DNA from: Antilocapra americana | Lineage: Eukaryota > Chordata > Mammalia > Artiodactyla > Antilocapridae | NCBI GenBank assembly: GCA_007570785.1 | Contig: ML664161.1 | Coordinates: 42,483,293-42,547,292, forward strand | Length of the DNA stretch: 64,000 bases | Direction: 5' to 3' | Part shown: positions 23,895 through 35,384 of the stretch, one piece after another | Numbering within the stretch: position 1 is the stretch's first letter | How the letters are laid out: the number at the start of each line of letters is the position of its first letter | Translations under genes and position numbers: made by a program | The notes under the pieces: model-generated | Seen by the model: only the letters and a program-made list of their open reading frames with translations | Told to the model about the DNA's origin: nothing | The model's database searches: none

Positions 23895-24104
23895 GCTGCT
23901 TCTTAGTCACTTCAGTTGTGTCCAACTCTGTGTAACCCTATGGACTGTAGCCCACCAGGCTCCTCTGTCCATGGAATTCTCCAGTCAAGAATACTAGAGT
24001 GGGTTGCCGTGTCCTCCTCCAGGGGATCTTCCCGACCCAAGGATCAAATCCAGGTCTCTTACACTGCAGGCAGATCCTTTACCACTGAACCACCAGGGAA
24101 GCCC
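23895..24104 (-). mobile_element. Bov-tA SINE with perfect 12-bp target-site duplication
   Basis: A complete antisense Bov-tA (agtcacttcagttgtgtcca, ggactgtagcccaccaggct, actgaaccaccagggaagcc). The flanks aggccaactcct at 23883-23894 and 24105-24116 are identical, which defines both ends and shows target-primed reverse transcription. The plus-strand open frame across this SINE (23916-24467) is a by-product of the SINE sequence. Confidence 0.97.
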
Positions 24105-24116
24105 AGGCCAACTCCT

Positions 24117-24479
24117 AGCATGGCTCTTATCTCCTCTGGGAAATTCCTTCCTGTTTGTTCCACAGATGCCTCAGAGTCAACATGCCTCAAACTAATGGCC
24201 TATTTCTGTCCCCTCTCTTTCCTTGACCACAGCTATGCATACCATATTCTTTATTCCAGTAAAAAGCATTACTTTCTCTATCAGAACCTTAAAACAGGAA
24301 TTGTTGCTTTCCTAGATTTCTCCTTTTTCTTATCATTTACTTATATGTACTATTTCCTTCTCTCTCTTAAATACCTTCTAAAATCTTTCTTCTTCTCTGA
24401 CCTCACTGATTGTGCCATAGTCCAGACTGATGTATTTTACTTCAGTGATTATAATAGCAGCTACTAGACCTCACTGTGT
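24117..24479. other. unassigned sequence
   Basis: C/T-rich in parts (ctttctctatcagaaccttaa). It could be an older L2 segment upstream of the clearer one that follows. No exon signal. Confidence 0.35.
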
Positions 24480-24886
24480 TTAGTCTCTCTACCTGGTACT
24501 CCTCCCTCTATACTGTTGCTGCATTTCCCTTATGAAAATAAATACGATCACATCATTCTCAATATCTTGTAATGACCAGGGCAAATTAAAACTCAGATTC
24601 CTTCATTTGGCTCTGTGTGGTTCTTGACCTCCAGCTAAGCTGTCTATTTAGTACCATCGCTTGTCATCCTCAACTTAGCTTGTTAGCCTTAGTTACCATT
24701 TCTGATTGAGAAAATCTTATTCAAAATGTCAAAGTTCACTTCCAACATCAATTTCCCTGTGCCCTAAGAGAAATTAGGCTCTCTTTTGCTCTGGGCTCCC
24801 ATAGCATACATGTTTGGTTCCAATATTATTGCTTTGAATTGTAAACTATTCGTTTACATGTCTTCCTCCCTGCCCTCTTTTAATAA
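24480..24886 (+). mobile_element. L2 LINE 3' region, sense
   Basis: catcattctcaatatcttgt, aaaactcagattccttcatt, ttgacctccagctaagctgt and tctgggctcccatagcatac fit the order of the L2 3' third. The element appears to be cut off by the ruminant L1 insertion at 24887. Confidence 0.55.
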
Positions 24887-25120
24887 TTAAATTTATTTTT
24901 AATTGAAGGATAATTGCTCTATAATATCGTGTTGGTTACTACCAAACATCAACATGAATCAGAAATAGCTAAACCTATGTTTCCTCCCTCTTGAACCTCC
25001 CTCCCACCTCCCTCCTCATCCCACCCCTCTAGGTTGTTCCAGAGCTCCAGTCTGAGTTCCCTGAGTCATACAGCAAATTCCCATTGGCTTTCTATTTTAC
25101 ATATGGTAATGTATCTGTCC
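24887..25120 (-). mobile_element. artiodactyl L1 3' end, antisense
   Basis: aattgaaggataattgctct, ttactaccaaacatcaacat, gaatcagaaatagctaaacc, cccacctccctcctcatccc and ctattttacatatggtaatg are an L1-BT-related 3' UTR, older than the copy at 3742. Short flanking matches (cctctttt/cctctt) suggest insertion into the L2, but they are too short to prove it. Confidence 0.78.
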
Positions 25121-26540
25121 TCTTAATACTACATCTTAACTCTGATTCCATTGGCTGCAGGATGAGTTTATGCTTCAAACAGCATTCATAATTTTGTGTG
25201 CGAGTACGGCTACATATGTGCAGGTTATTTTCATAGTCTCTCAAAGGTGTCTATAACCCCCTCAAAAGTTAAATATCACCACTGCCCCAAACCATGAGCT
25301 TTTTAAGAGCACAGAATATATTGTGTGCTTTTTTTGTATAACCAGTTTATTGAAGAGTCTGATCTCAGTAGGATATAAACATGAAACAGTTTTATTTTTC
25401 TCTAATCCTTACTTTGAACTATGTTCTGTCATATCTTCCCTTCCTGCTCTTTAATGACCTCTGTCAGACAGATCTCACAGCTCTCTGGTCTCTTTTTGTT
25501 AAAAAGACCAGTTCATTTGTTTGGTTCCTTATTTAAACCAACCAACTCTCAAAATGTGTTTTTGAAACAATCAGTGAATCTGAATATGGATTGAGATTTT
25601 AAAATATCGTAAAATTATTCTTATTATCATGTGGCATAATAAAATTATACTTATATCTTTTTAAACACCTAAGCATTAGACACGTATGCAGCATTGTTTC
25701 AGATTAAAAACTGTGATATCTGGTATTTGATTTGTAAGACTCCAGATGAAACGTTGATAATTATTGAAGTGGAGGAATGGGTACATGGGTATTCTTAATA
25801 TTATTCTATATTTGTATATATTTGAAACCTTTCCTAACGAAGTACTTTTTTTTCTAAGTTTAGTCCAATCCAATCTGTCACCCTCATATAGAGGGTTGCA
25901 CTGCTAAATTTTTAAAAAACAGCTTTATGGAAAAAGAAAAAAAACTGATTTGTAGCATTTTCTAATTTCCATTGTATGAATACTACTGCAGCCAATTTCA
26001 AGAGAAACACAGCAGCACTCTACTTGAAGATATTTTCACCATATTAATAAAGGAGATGTCAATAACAGCATAAAGTAAAAATGTAGTAAAACAGTTAAGA
26101 AGTGACGAGCTAGATCTATTGCTTTTGTTCATACAATTTACCGATTTAATTGTATGTTAGTGTAATTTAATTTCTAATAATGGCTATGTAACAACTGACT
26201 TAAAAGATCCCTGAAAATTAAACGGTCTGCTCTCATGAACTGGAGTGAACCAGTTCTGAAACACCACTACAGAGTCCATATCTATACAGCCGAAGTAGAG
26301 AAACGCCGCTATAACCTAAAGTGATACATCTCCACTCCTTACCCATTACTGTAAACACACCCTGCTCTTCTTAATCAGGCATCATCAGTCAGTGAAAGGA
26401 GAGGCAAATGGGTTATCCCCTCATTCTGCCACTCTCCCTTCATGCTACTCTGAATCCTTGATTCAGGACTGCCCCTCAAATGACATCCCAATTTGCCCCC
26501 TCTTAAACCTTGGGTTTGCTTAAGAATAGCTGTGTATATA
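25121..26540. other. unassigned sequence
   Basis: About 1.4 kb of AT-rich DNA with scattered poly-T and poly-A tracts. No repeat or exon is supported. Confidence 0.42.
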
Positions 26541-26746
26541 GGGGCTTCCCTAGTGGTTCAGAAAGTAAAGAATCTGCCTGGAATGCAGGAGACACAGGTT
26601 CCCTCCCTGGGTTGGGAAGATCCCCTGGAGAAGGGAGCGGCTTCCTACTCCCATATTCTGGCCTAGAGAATCCCTTGGACAGAAGTGGGCTACAGTCCAT
26701 GGAGTCTCGAAGAGTCAGACATGACTGAGTGACTAACACACACACA
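26541..26746 (+). mobile_element. Bov-tA SINE
   Basis: ggggcttccctagtggttca starts the head, gggttgggaagatcccctgg and gggctacagtccatggagtc lie in the body, and the copy ends in a short (AC)n tail. Imperfect similar flanks (tgtgtatata and tatgtacata) may be a decayed duplication. Confidence 0.94.
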
Positions 26747-27396
26747 GTCAGTTATGTACATAGCTCTACTGTCTATAAGTGCTTCTATCTCTCATAAAAA
26801 GATGGCTGACATTTTCATACATTGCATTTTTAAAGGAAGAGCATGAGAGAAATGTTTTTTTCCTAATAATCACTGTTAGGGCACTGATGTTTTAAATCAC
26901 TGAGTAAGCACCCTCCTGGATTAAACTTAAGTATAACACATTCATTCATTATTTATAACAATTTGAACTTTTTAGTAGTCCAATCCATGCTGTTATTTAC
27001 ATTTGTCTTTCCTGCATTATAAATCATGTGATTTAAATTTCATAACAAAAACCATATTATGTATCTTTATATCCTGATTGAGAAGAATAAATTTATTTTG
27101 AATAAATATATTATTCTCAGAGGAATAATACACATCTTAGGTAGAACATTTTATCATCAGCAAAACCACCACAAAAAAGTTACTAAACAGTACACACTAC
27201 ACTTCTGGTCTTTACTCAGCCTAAGCAGCAGAAATTTATATGGAGTTTTAAGGTACAAATCAATTCTGATATGGAATCCCTAAACAATTCGGTTCATATT
27301 ACAACAAATGACTACACGTAAATAGTAAGCTATACTGCCACAGTCACAGGCTGATAACAATGGAAGGAAATCAGCCCACATCAAAATTTTAAGAAG
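26747..27396. other. unassigned sequence
   Basis: AT-rich, no repeat recognised. The frame at 27059-27283 is isoleucine/lysine-rich by composition only. Confidence 0.42.
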
Positions 27397-27580
27397 GGAC
27401 CAGTGGTTAGGACCTCGCCTTCCAATGCAGGGGGTATAGGTTCCATCTCTGGTCAGGGATCTAAGATCCCACATGCCTCTCAGACAAAAAAAATCAAACA
27501 ACATAAAACAAGAGCAATACTGTAACAAATTCAATAAAGACTTTAAAAATGGTCCACATAAAAAAAATCTTTAAAAAAAT
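27397..27580 (+). mobile_element. CHR-2 type SINE, 5'-shortened
   Basis: accagtggttaggacctcgc, caatgcagggggtataggtt and agatcccacatgcctctcag are followed by the family tail gagcaatactgtaacaaatt, aaaatggtccacataaaaa. The first bases of the head are missing. Confidence 0.88.
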
Positions 27581-27689
27581 TTCCAGAATTTTTTATTATT
27601 TTTTTTTATTAAATGACTTTCAGTTGTCACACACATGTAAACAGATAAATGCGCACACACACATCATCCATCTAGTTGGTAACAAAAAC

Positions 27690-27905
27690 AAAATAAAAAG
27701 AACTAATATTTATTAGTCAGAACTAGACCCCTTTGTATAAAAATCATTTAATATTCTAATTCTACTGAATATTATAATATTCATTTTGAAGACAAGAGAC
27801 AAAAATCTGAGTGCTTAAATAATTTGGTCCTCCAGTTAGGAAATCAGAGAGCCTGGTTACAAATAAAATCTCTCTGACTTCCAAAGCCATGATCTTTGCC
27901 CCAAA
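27690..27905 (-). mobile_element. MIR SINE, antisense
   Basis: taatatttattagtcagaac, gagtgcttaaataatttggt, ccagttaggaaatcagagag and cttccaaagccatgatcttt follow the reverse complement of MIR (short-term 'aagtcacacagctag' region then the tRNA-derived head). It is heavily diverged. Confidence 0.58.
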
Positions 27906-28569
27906 TCATGGAGTCTTCCAAATCTGGGGTTCCACCCTGGTCTACTGATTCTTCTCTTTCCACTGCAACCCAGCACCATCTTAAAGCCCACATTTAAAGT
28001 TTTATTAGTGCAAATCCAGGGTGAAACAAGAAACAAGTCCTGGGTTTCAGTGAAATAAATAAAATCTTAAACTCTTCCATTTCCCAGGCTCTTCTACACT
28101 GATGTAGAATTGGAGACAAAAATTCTCCAATCAAAATAGTGAGCTATTCTGATTCTTGGGATTCTTGCCTGTTATACCATCACATATCTGATGTTGTCTA
28201 TAAATTAATCCATACACTACAGGTCAGGAGAATCTCTCAGCCTTTCCCATCTCCAGTGTTAATCTCTGGTTCACTGCTGAAACCCCACCATCCAGAACAG
28301 TATCTGGACCGTTACAGGAGCTCAAGAAACATGTTGACTGTATATATAGCTACTTCAGATAAGAGATTCTGAACATAGTAACCTGCCTTAGTGTAAGATC
28401 CAAAGCTACTCTACTGTTCTCGGTACTGATTTAAAATGAAAAAAAAGAAAAAAGTCCTTCACATAGGAAGAAGGCAGTCATAAGATAAACAGACGTGCTG
28501 CATTGCAGAATTGTAGGTTCAGGGGCTGAACTGAAAAATACTCCAAAGTAAATATGGCTTTCCTTCTTG
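27906..28569. other. unassigned sequence, possible L2 end at 28260-28345
   Basis: ccagaacagtatctggaccg followed by ggagctcaagaaacatgttg resembles the sense L2 terminus ('aacagtgcctggcacatagtaggtgctcaataaatatttgttg'). The remainder is unassigned. Confidence 0.4.
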
Positions 28570-29480
28570 CAAACAAATAGTCCTTGCTGTTTGTGACTCT
28601 TAGATTGAAGATTATTTAAAATAATACTGAAGAATGCAGCCAGGCTGATGTGAGATAGTCATTCATTTGTGGAGAATTCCTCAGAGGCTTCTAAACCAGT
28701 GTCCACAGTAATTTTGCTTTGTTTATTTATTTTTGATGGAGCCTTTCAAGGTTTGTGCCCTTTTCCTCAGCAAGTTTTTAATTAGCATATCTGTTACTTC
28801 TGCGTAGGACAATTGCTACAACTGCTTATGATGACTGCCTCATTGACATGCAGGAAAGATCTCAGAGACAGTGAGCTTAAGAAAGAATCTATATAGCCTG
28901 CCTGTTGGGAAGTTAATGGCCCTGATCCAGTGCCAGGTTTGGGGCAGTTCTGCTGCAGAAAGTGGTGGTGAAAATCCAGGAGAACATACGTGGAAAAATA
29001 CTCTGGAAACAGCAAAGTGACTTCAATTGAGGTGCTAATAATAGTGTCTAATGCAACTGAACAAACTAAAGCATCATTTTTATCTTCAATTTTTAAAAAA
29101 TCACTGCCTAAAATGGAAACTTAGGCTAACTATTCAAGCAAAGGGATGCTGGGCTCTTACTCAAGTTGATGCACGAAACCCTGCACAGAGAAGCAAGCGT
29201 TAATCTTCTAGGAGGGCTATGATGTCACTAATGAACTGACAATCACAGTACAGTCTGCCTGTGCTTTCCCTATTTTAACAGCACCTTACCTATCAGGGGT
29301 ACAATTTCATTTATCTTTCTTACCTAGCTGGAACATGAGTGGGGTTGGTATGTGTGAGGGAAATGTGGCAGCCAATGTCACTGTTAATAATGCTGTGAGC
29401 TAGAGCATGATCAGAGCCTAATCATTTTCAGTGTACAGTTCTAAAGTTTGTCTTCACGGCTGCCAAAACCACAGCAGACA
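28570..29480. promoter_or_regulatory. candidate conserved non-coding segment
   Basis: About 900 bp free of recognisable repeats in a repeat-rich neighbourhood. It contains ttaattagcatat (28778-28790), a homeodomain core beside a POU/octamer-like site, and a CRE-like gatgtcacta near 29220. No exon is supported on either strand. Conservation has not been tested, so this is a pointer only. Confidence 0.25.
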
Positions 29481-30025
29481 GTAACCAATACACATTTTTA
29501 TTAGGGAGATTTATTTGATTAAATATACTGTACATGGATAGTAGTACAGAGAAAAGGTATGTGTGGGGTACCTGCAATATTAAAGGCAGTTAAGAGTGGA
29601 TACAAACTCAAATATCACAGCAATCTAGAAAGAGTAATGTAGAAGTGAGCAGCCCGGTATACCCTGATGGCCCTTCAGGGCACCATTGCTTTACAGAATG
29701 TGCACAATGATGACCTTGAATCATCAAGAAAAGGTTAAATGACATTCAGGCTTTAATTAAGAAGGCAGTAAAGAAAGCAATCCATTTTAGAAATCTTTCC
29801 TTAATATTAATAGATACTTAAATTTTAAATAAAATTTTAAGCAGATAAACCTGTTACCTAAAATGACTTATTTCCCAATAGTTCTGACTCCTTGAAACTT
29901 ATACATAAGTCTGACATCTTATTCTTCTAATTCTCAGAGCTGAGCCTATCTGTGCATTTCCAAGCACTTAAAACTAGTTCTTTCCTCCTTGATTTATCTT
30001 TTAGGTATCAGTTATAGTTACCAGA
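29481..30025. other. unassigned sequence
   Basis: No recognised repeat. A short dyad, gatggccc-ttcagggcacc, lies near 29667-29685. No coding frame. Confidence 0.42.
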
Positions 30026-30240
30026 GGGCTTCCCTGGTGGCTCAGATGATAAAGAGTCTGCCTGCAGTGCGGGAGACCCAGGTTCAATCCCTGGGTCAGG
30101 AAGACCCCTGAAGAAAGAAATGGCAACCCACTCCAGTATTCTTGCCTGGATAATCCCATGGACAGAGGAGCCTGGTGGGCTACAGTGCGTGGGGTTGCAA
30201 AGAGTCAGACACGACTGAGCAACCAAGCACAGAACAGAAG
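30026..30240 (+). mobile_element. Bov-tA SINE, first of a head-to-tail pair
   Basis: Complete head (gggcttccctggtggctcag), B-box (aggttcaatccctgggtcag) and body ending at gactgagcaaccaagcac. The flanks atcagttatagt (30007-30018) and atcaattatact (from 30242) are alike with two mismatches. They may be the target-site duplication of this copy. Confidence 0.95.
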
Positions 30241-30460
30241 CATCAATTATACTGGTTCAGTGGTAAAGAATCCACCTGACAATGCAGAAGATGGAGGTTC
30301 AATTCCTGGGTCAGGAAGATCCTCTGGAGAAGGAAATGGCAACCCACTCCAGTATTCCTGCCTGGAAAATTTCATGGACAGGGGAGACTGGTAGGCTACA
30401 GTCTGTGGGCTGGCAAAGAGTCTAACATGACTGAGCAACTGAATATACACACAGCACAAG
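30241..30460 (+). mobile_element. Bov-tA SINE, second of the pair
   Basis: Begins in the head at ggttcagtggtaaagaatcc, continues through gcaacccactccagtattcc and ends at gactgagcaactgaata with a short ACAC tail. The first bases of the head are lost. It differs enough from its neighbour (for example tcatggacaggggagactgg) to be a separate insertion rather than a tandem duplication. Confidence 0.93.
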
Positions 30461-30673
30461 TGATCTTATTACTACCACGATCTCTTTCCCTTAAAAGTTG
30501 TCGGGGATCCTAGTGCTTGTGGCTTCTAAAGCTCCAGGCTATGTAGCTAATGCTTAATAATCATATCAGTGAGATCACTGTACTGGAAGTTACCAGGGAT
30601 ATGCAGGAGGGCTCAGGGATAAACTGGTACAGGAGAAACCAGGAGAAGAATGTAATTATTCTTGATTACCACC

Positions 30674-31035
30674 TGCTATAGGCTGAATTGTGCCCTGCTA
30701 TTCATATGTTGAAACACCCCAATGTGATGTTATTTAGAGATAAGACCTTTGGGAGATAATTAAGTTTAGGTGAAGTCATAAGGGTGGGGTTCTCAGGATT
30801 AGATTTATATCCTCTTAACAAGAGACTAGAGAACTTGCTCTCCCTCCCCACCCTAGCTCCCACTCTCCATGCCATGTTTAGGATACAGAAAGAAGGCAGT
30901 CACCTGAAAGCCAGGAAAAGAGTTCTCATCAGAGCCCAACCATGCTGACATCTTAAAGACTTCTCAACCTCCAGAATCATGAGAAATAGCTTTCTGTTGT
31001 TTAAGCCACCCAGTATTTGGTATTTTATTACCATT
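30674..31035 (+). mobile_element. MLT1/MST-type MaLR LTR, sense
   Basis: tgctataggctgaattgtgc, ctattcatatgttgaaacac, tttgggagataattaagttt, aaggtgaagtcataagggtg-like text, agagaacttgctctccctcc, gccatgtttaggatacagaa, ctcaacctccagaatcatga and ctgttgtttaagccacccag are in MaLR order. The 3' edge (ggtattttattaccattccc) has decayed. This LTR belongs to the same superfamily as 58728-59093. Confidence 0.82.
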
Positions 31036-32001
31036 CCCTACCACCACAACCAGCAACTCTTATTCACTGTTTGCTACCATCCCTGGAAAGGGTTTCGACT
31101 TTTCTCCTTTCTACCTATAGGACAGCACCAGAAGGAAACACTCTCTTCAAGGAAGGGAAGAGCAAAGAACTCATTGATGAGGCTGATCAACCCATACACA
31201 TTTTCATCAACTCTTTACTCCAGCAGGCTTTTGCTCTGCCCTGATATTCCCGCTATGGATATCACACTAGCAGTCTGAGCCAGTGCAGTAGAGGATTTAG
31301 TAATAACTATCTATCTTAGGAGTTGGTAATAATTATCTATCTTAGGAGAGAGGAAAGAACAAAATTTCAACCACAGAGACAAAGAATAATGTTGTTGGTA
31401 ATAAGATTTCCACCACAGATACCAGTTTTTTCAAATATGATCAGATAAACAAAAAATTCCTAAAAAGTGTTCCTTATTCCTATAAGAAAAAACAAACAGC
31501 ATTCAGAGTGCTTAATGAAAAGAAACCAAACTTCAAGCCAATGTGATACACATCCCAGGGAGGGGTCACAGAGGCTTGATGGACCACAGGGGAACAGCTG
31601 TGTTCAAGTCAAAACAATTGATTCCCCATTTCAATCGCATCTCCTTGAGCCTCCAAGATTTTCAAATGCTAGCTCCCCCAAATGTCTGAAATATTACCAA
31701 AACAATTTAGGAAGATAAAGCTCACTGTGGTAAGGGAGAGTACTGACCTGACAGTCTTATTAGTATCTTAGAGGGGAGAGATAAGCTAGGATATTTACTG
31801 AAACTTAAAAGACTGGTTTAATGCAGGTCTTTCAGTGATGAGGTGGTTAGAACTGAGTGATGACAACCAGATGATGGTTTAGGACTGGTAGAAACAGCAA
31901 GGCAGGTATTTTGCAGTGAAGAGTTCTGAGGTCCTATGGTGTAAGCTGTGTTTGATGCTTTTTACTAAAGGGTTGATGGGTCTTTTAGGAAGTTCCTGGA
32001 A
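31036..32001. other. unassigned sequence with a 26-bp tandem duplication
   Basis: At 31301-31348 the block taataactatctatcttagg-ag repeats once (second copy taataattatctatc...) with a 4-bp spacer and one substitution. Frames on the plus strand (30979-31278, 31467-31718) have no recognisable domain. Confidence 0.5.
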
Positions 32002-32636
32002 TGAACAACAAAGTTATTAGTAACTTTTGTCTTCCAGAGCAAGAGCATCCTGCTGAATAGTAGCAGGATACATCATCACAAAACATGCATTTTGGTGTAA
32101 GGATTATTTTGAGCTGAAGGCAATTGAGAAGAAGCAGATACAAAACAAACAAAATCCCCTTCTTTTCTCTGTCCTTATTTTCTTAAAGGCAGGACATAAA
32201 TTTGTAAAGATGTGCCCCCTCAACTCTCAATCAAGAAGGACAGAAGTTAATCACCAAAGAGAACTCTAGACTCTTATCAGCCCAGAGACAGCACCAGAGG
32301 AATCTACATAACTTTACTAACTAGCCCTATCTTCCATTAGTTTCTCCATACATTTATATTCCCACAGTTTTCTTCCCCTAGAACCTCACAGTCCTTTTCC
32401 TTTGTCTTATCACTTCTCTAGAACTCATCATTCCTTTGTTAAGATGTTATATAAGCCCAAGTTCTAAACACCTCTTTGAGTTAGTCATCTCTGGTGCTCC
32501 CATCTGTGCAATGCACATGTTAACAAACCTGTTTATTTTTCTTTTCATCTGTCTTTTGTCAGTCTAATTTATAGGGCACCAGCTGGAGAAACTAAGAGGG
32601 TAGAACTGAGAAAGGAAAAGTTTTTCCTCCTCTACA
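32002..32636 (+). mobile_element. solo LTR of an ERV1-type endogenous retrovirus
   Basis: It begins TG and ends CA between two copies of tggaa (31997-32001 and 32637-32641). The interior has a gammaretroviral-like LTR organisation: TATA-like tatataagcccaag near 32451, then the R/U5-like end with aacaaacctgtttatttttc, ctgtcttttgtcagtctaat, gagggtagaactgag and tttttcctcctctaca. No internal gag, pol or env remains, so it is a recombination-derived solo LTR. The family cannot be named with certainty. Confidence 0.65.
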
Positions 32637-32641
32637 TGGAA

Positions 32642-34500
32642 ATGATAATGTTGTATTGATGACAGCAGTGAAGAATAAAGTCAGTTTAATCTAAAAATAA
32701 GCAGTGTGGATGGTTTCCATTCTCACTCCATGATACCCCCAACTGTATTCAGTTGTGTACACGTCTATTACCCACTCCAAAAGCTCTCAGAGCAGAGATT
32801 ACATCTACCCTTGAAACACTGCCCATTGTCTTTTCTGCCCCCCATACTGTTTCAGCTTCAAGATTACCATCATCTCTAAGACATGTATACATTCTAAAAG
32901 TATCTATGATAATTATCAACCCTGCTATAGGCAAAAAGCTACTAAGCAAGATGAAAAACACCAGTGGTAGGGTTTCAAAATGAAAGACTAAAATCATCTT
33001 ATATTCCTTGAGCATGTTCAACATAATTCATCCAGACAGTATAAGTTTTGAGCTAATTTTAACCTGGATTGATTGTTAAAACTTCTCAATTGTTTGCAAA
33101 ACAGTGCTAAAATAAGATAGCTTGGGTGTGTAAATGTATAATTTTTTCCTACAGCAGAGCTGTTTAAGAATCACAATTGTGAAAATTCATTTCAATGTGT
33201 CTTTATTACACCAGTCTGTCATAAGCAAAACACTGTGAAGTTTCCTGAGGAGAGAAGAGTTTTTCTTCATTTGAAACACCTCAGAAAGAAGTGCTTTTAA
33301 TTATCACTGGTATTATTTCAGATCCTATGTTAGTCACAGATGCCCTACTGATGATCTTTCCTATAAATCTGCTTTTATTTCTACCTTAGAAAAGGCTTTT
33401 CTTTTTCAGAAATGATGTTGGTCTTCCTTTTCTCACTTTTGTTGCATTTTAAGTATCACTTCATCAAATGCTATATGGTAGGGTTCTGATATAAATTATA
33501 AGTTGATGGGAGGCTTCTCAGAGATGTCACTTGAAGCTACAAGAATGCTCCATGAAGATAACAATTGTTGGATCTTTTTATTGCTGTATTTACCACACCC
33601 CGTACTACGCCAAGCATGCTGGGCATTTTCTCACTTACTCTCTAAGCTTGTTTTATATCTAGATTAATAAATGAAACCCTCAGTTGACTGTGCTGCTGAA
33701 AATGTCAGATTCTACTTCTACTTCACATTATCATTCAATGTCCCTTCATTTTCTTAAGTAATCTGTTTAGGTCTCTTCTTCAGGAGTCTCAGGCACGATG
33801 AAACAATAGATATGGGACACTAGGTTCTCCACAGTTGCTGAGTGATGAATTCCTAGGTCTCTTTAAGATAGCAGAATGGTGTTATACAGGATTGCATAAG
33901 TCCAAATTGAGGAAAACAAGCCCCTGGCTTTTACATTATATAATTTGTTTTCAGATCATGAACTGCAACTGTGTGAGTGTTCTAAGGGAGTGGCTGAGAA
34001 CAGAGCCTAGAAAGAGGTAAGAGAATGTGAGCAATGCCTTTTATACAGCTATTGAAACTGTGAATGGTGAAACTACAGGTAGTCAAATAAATACCTACAA
34101 TTGTATCTCCCAAAATGTTGTAGATAACAAATCAACAAATGTAGGGGAAAAGACACTTTCATTGCATACCTTTGAGAAAACTGAAGTAATCAAAGTTTAA
34201 ATTCAGTTCTCTACTGCAGGATTTCTAGTCTTTAATATGATCTGAGGAAGATAAAACATGCCATATTTTCCCAGTTAATGTGTAAAATGGAATGCTTTTT
34301 CACAGAATATTTCTTAGGACTACTGTTCAAAGAAAACCTATTGGGAAACACAGGGCTAATAAATATAAATTAACAAATGTCTCCAAGTGGCTCTCACCTA
34401 TACTTTATCAAAAGCAGGTGAAATCAGTCTTATCTTACTGATACTTCCTACCAAAGTCATAGGACAAACTGAAATAAATATGAGTTATATACCTATCTCT
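32642..34500. other. unassigned sequence, with an L2-like scrap at 33535-33625
   Basis: ggatctttttattgctgtat-ttaccacacc near 33570-33600 resembles the sense L2 end ('tgttcactgctgtatccccagc'). The rest has no recognised repeat. Overlapping opposite frames at 32749-33024 are short and unsupported. Confidence 0.4.
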
Positions 34501-34511
34501 CACCATTTGCT

Positions 34512-34729
34512 GGGCTTCCCAGGTGGTGCTAGGGGTAAAGAACCTGCCTGTCAATTCAGGAGACATAAGACGGGTTTCATCCCTGGGTCGGGAAGATCCC
34601 CTGGAGAAAAGCATGGCAACCCACTCTAGTATTCTTGACTGGAGAATCCCATGGACAGAGAAGCCTGGTGAGCTACAGTCCACAGGATCGCACAGAGTTG
34701 GACACAATGGAAGTGACCTAGCGTGCATG
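34512..34729 (+). mobile_element. Bov-tA SINE with 11-bp target-site duplication
   Basis: Head gggcttcccaggtggtgcta, B-box-like gggtttcatccctgggtcgg and body gagctacagtccacaggatc are intact. The flanks caccatttgct (34501-34511) and catcatttgct (34730-34740) differ at one base and define both ends. Confidence 0.96.
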
Positions 34730-34740
34730 CATCATTTGCT

Positions 34741-34911
34741 CTGGCCAGGGAAAAAATAATACGCTTTTTAGATGGCCCGGGACACGTGCCTATCCCTAAG
34801 GTCCCCACCCCTGAGAAGGTGGGAAAGGCAATGGGGTCAGCTGTACCCACATGGACTAAGTGAAAAGTCATTGGCTAATACACTATTATAATACCACCTA
34901 CTTTATACGAT
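34741..34911. other. short GC-rich spacer between SINEs
   Basis: cccgggacacgtgcc contains a CACGTG E-box and the following text (ccccacccctgagaaggtgg) is GC-rich. It is too short to interpret. Confidence 0.35.
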
Positions 34912-35142
34912 GGGCTTCCTTAGTAGCTCAGCTAGTAAACAATTTCCCTGCAATTCAGGAGACCCTGGTTCAACTTTTGGGCTAGGAAGATCTCCTGGAG
35001 AAGGAACGGGCTTCTCATTCCAGTATTCTTGGGCTTCCCTGGTGACTCAGATGGTAAAGAAGTCACCTGCAATGTGGGAGACCTGGGTTTGATCCCTAGA
35101 TTGGGAAGATCCCCTGCAGAACGGAATGATCACCCACTCCCA
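34912..35142 (+). mobile_element. dimeric Bov-tA variant (two tRNA heads in tandem)
   Basis: A first head-plus-short-body unit (gggcttccttagtagctcag to ttccagtattcttg) runs directly into a second head (ggcttccctggtgactcaga) and body that stops at atcacccactccc. The 3' Bov-A part after 'ccactccagtattc' is missing from both units. The join at the same body position in which the first unit ends suggests a dimeric subfamily rather than chance neighbours. Confidence 0.85.
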
Positions 35143-35384
35143 TGTTTAAATGATTGTTGGTATTAAACAAGATAATGTATCTATAGCACTTTAGCACAAT
35201 TCCTGGCTCATAGAAAGTGGTAAGTGGTAACTGCTCTAACAATGACAACATCAACATCATCACATTGCATCTCCTCAGGGCATGTCATCTTTAAACCATG
35301 TCATCTAGAATAACTGCTTCCCGAATAACTACCTATAATCCTGTCTGATAATTTCTCAAATTGCATTTAAATTATCTTTCAAAA
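35143..35384. other. unassigned sequence
   Basis: Includes agcactttagcacaattcct-ggctcatagaaagtggtaag (35187-35226), probably an L2 or MIR end in sense orientation. The remainder is not assigned. Confidence 0.4.

Noticed and set aside
30026..30100. tRNA-like sequence with an apparent B-box
   Set aside because: This is the tRNA-Glu-derived head of a SINE. It lacks a proper cloverleaf and acceptor stem, so no tRNA gene is called here or at the other SINE heads.
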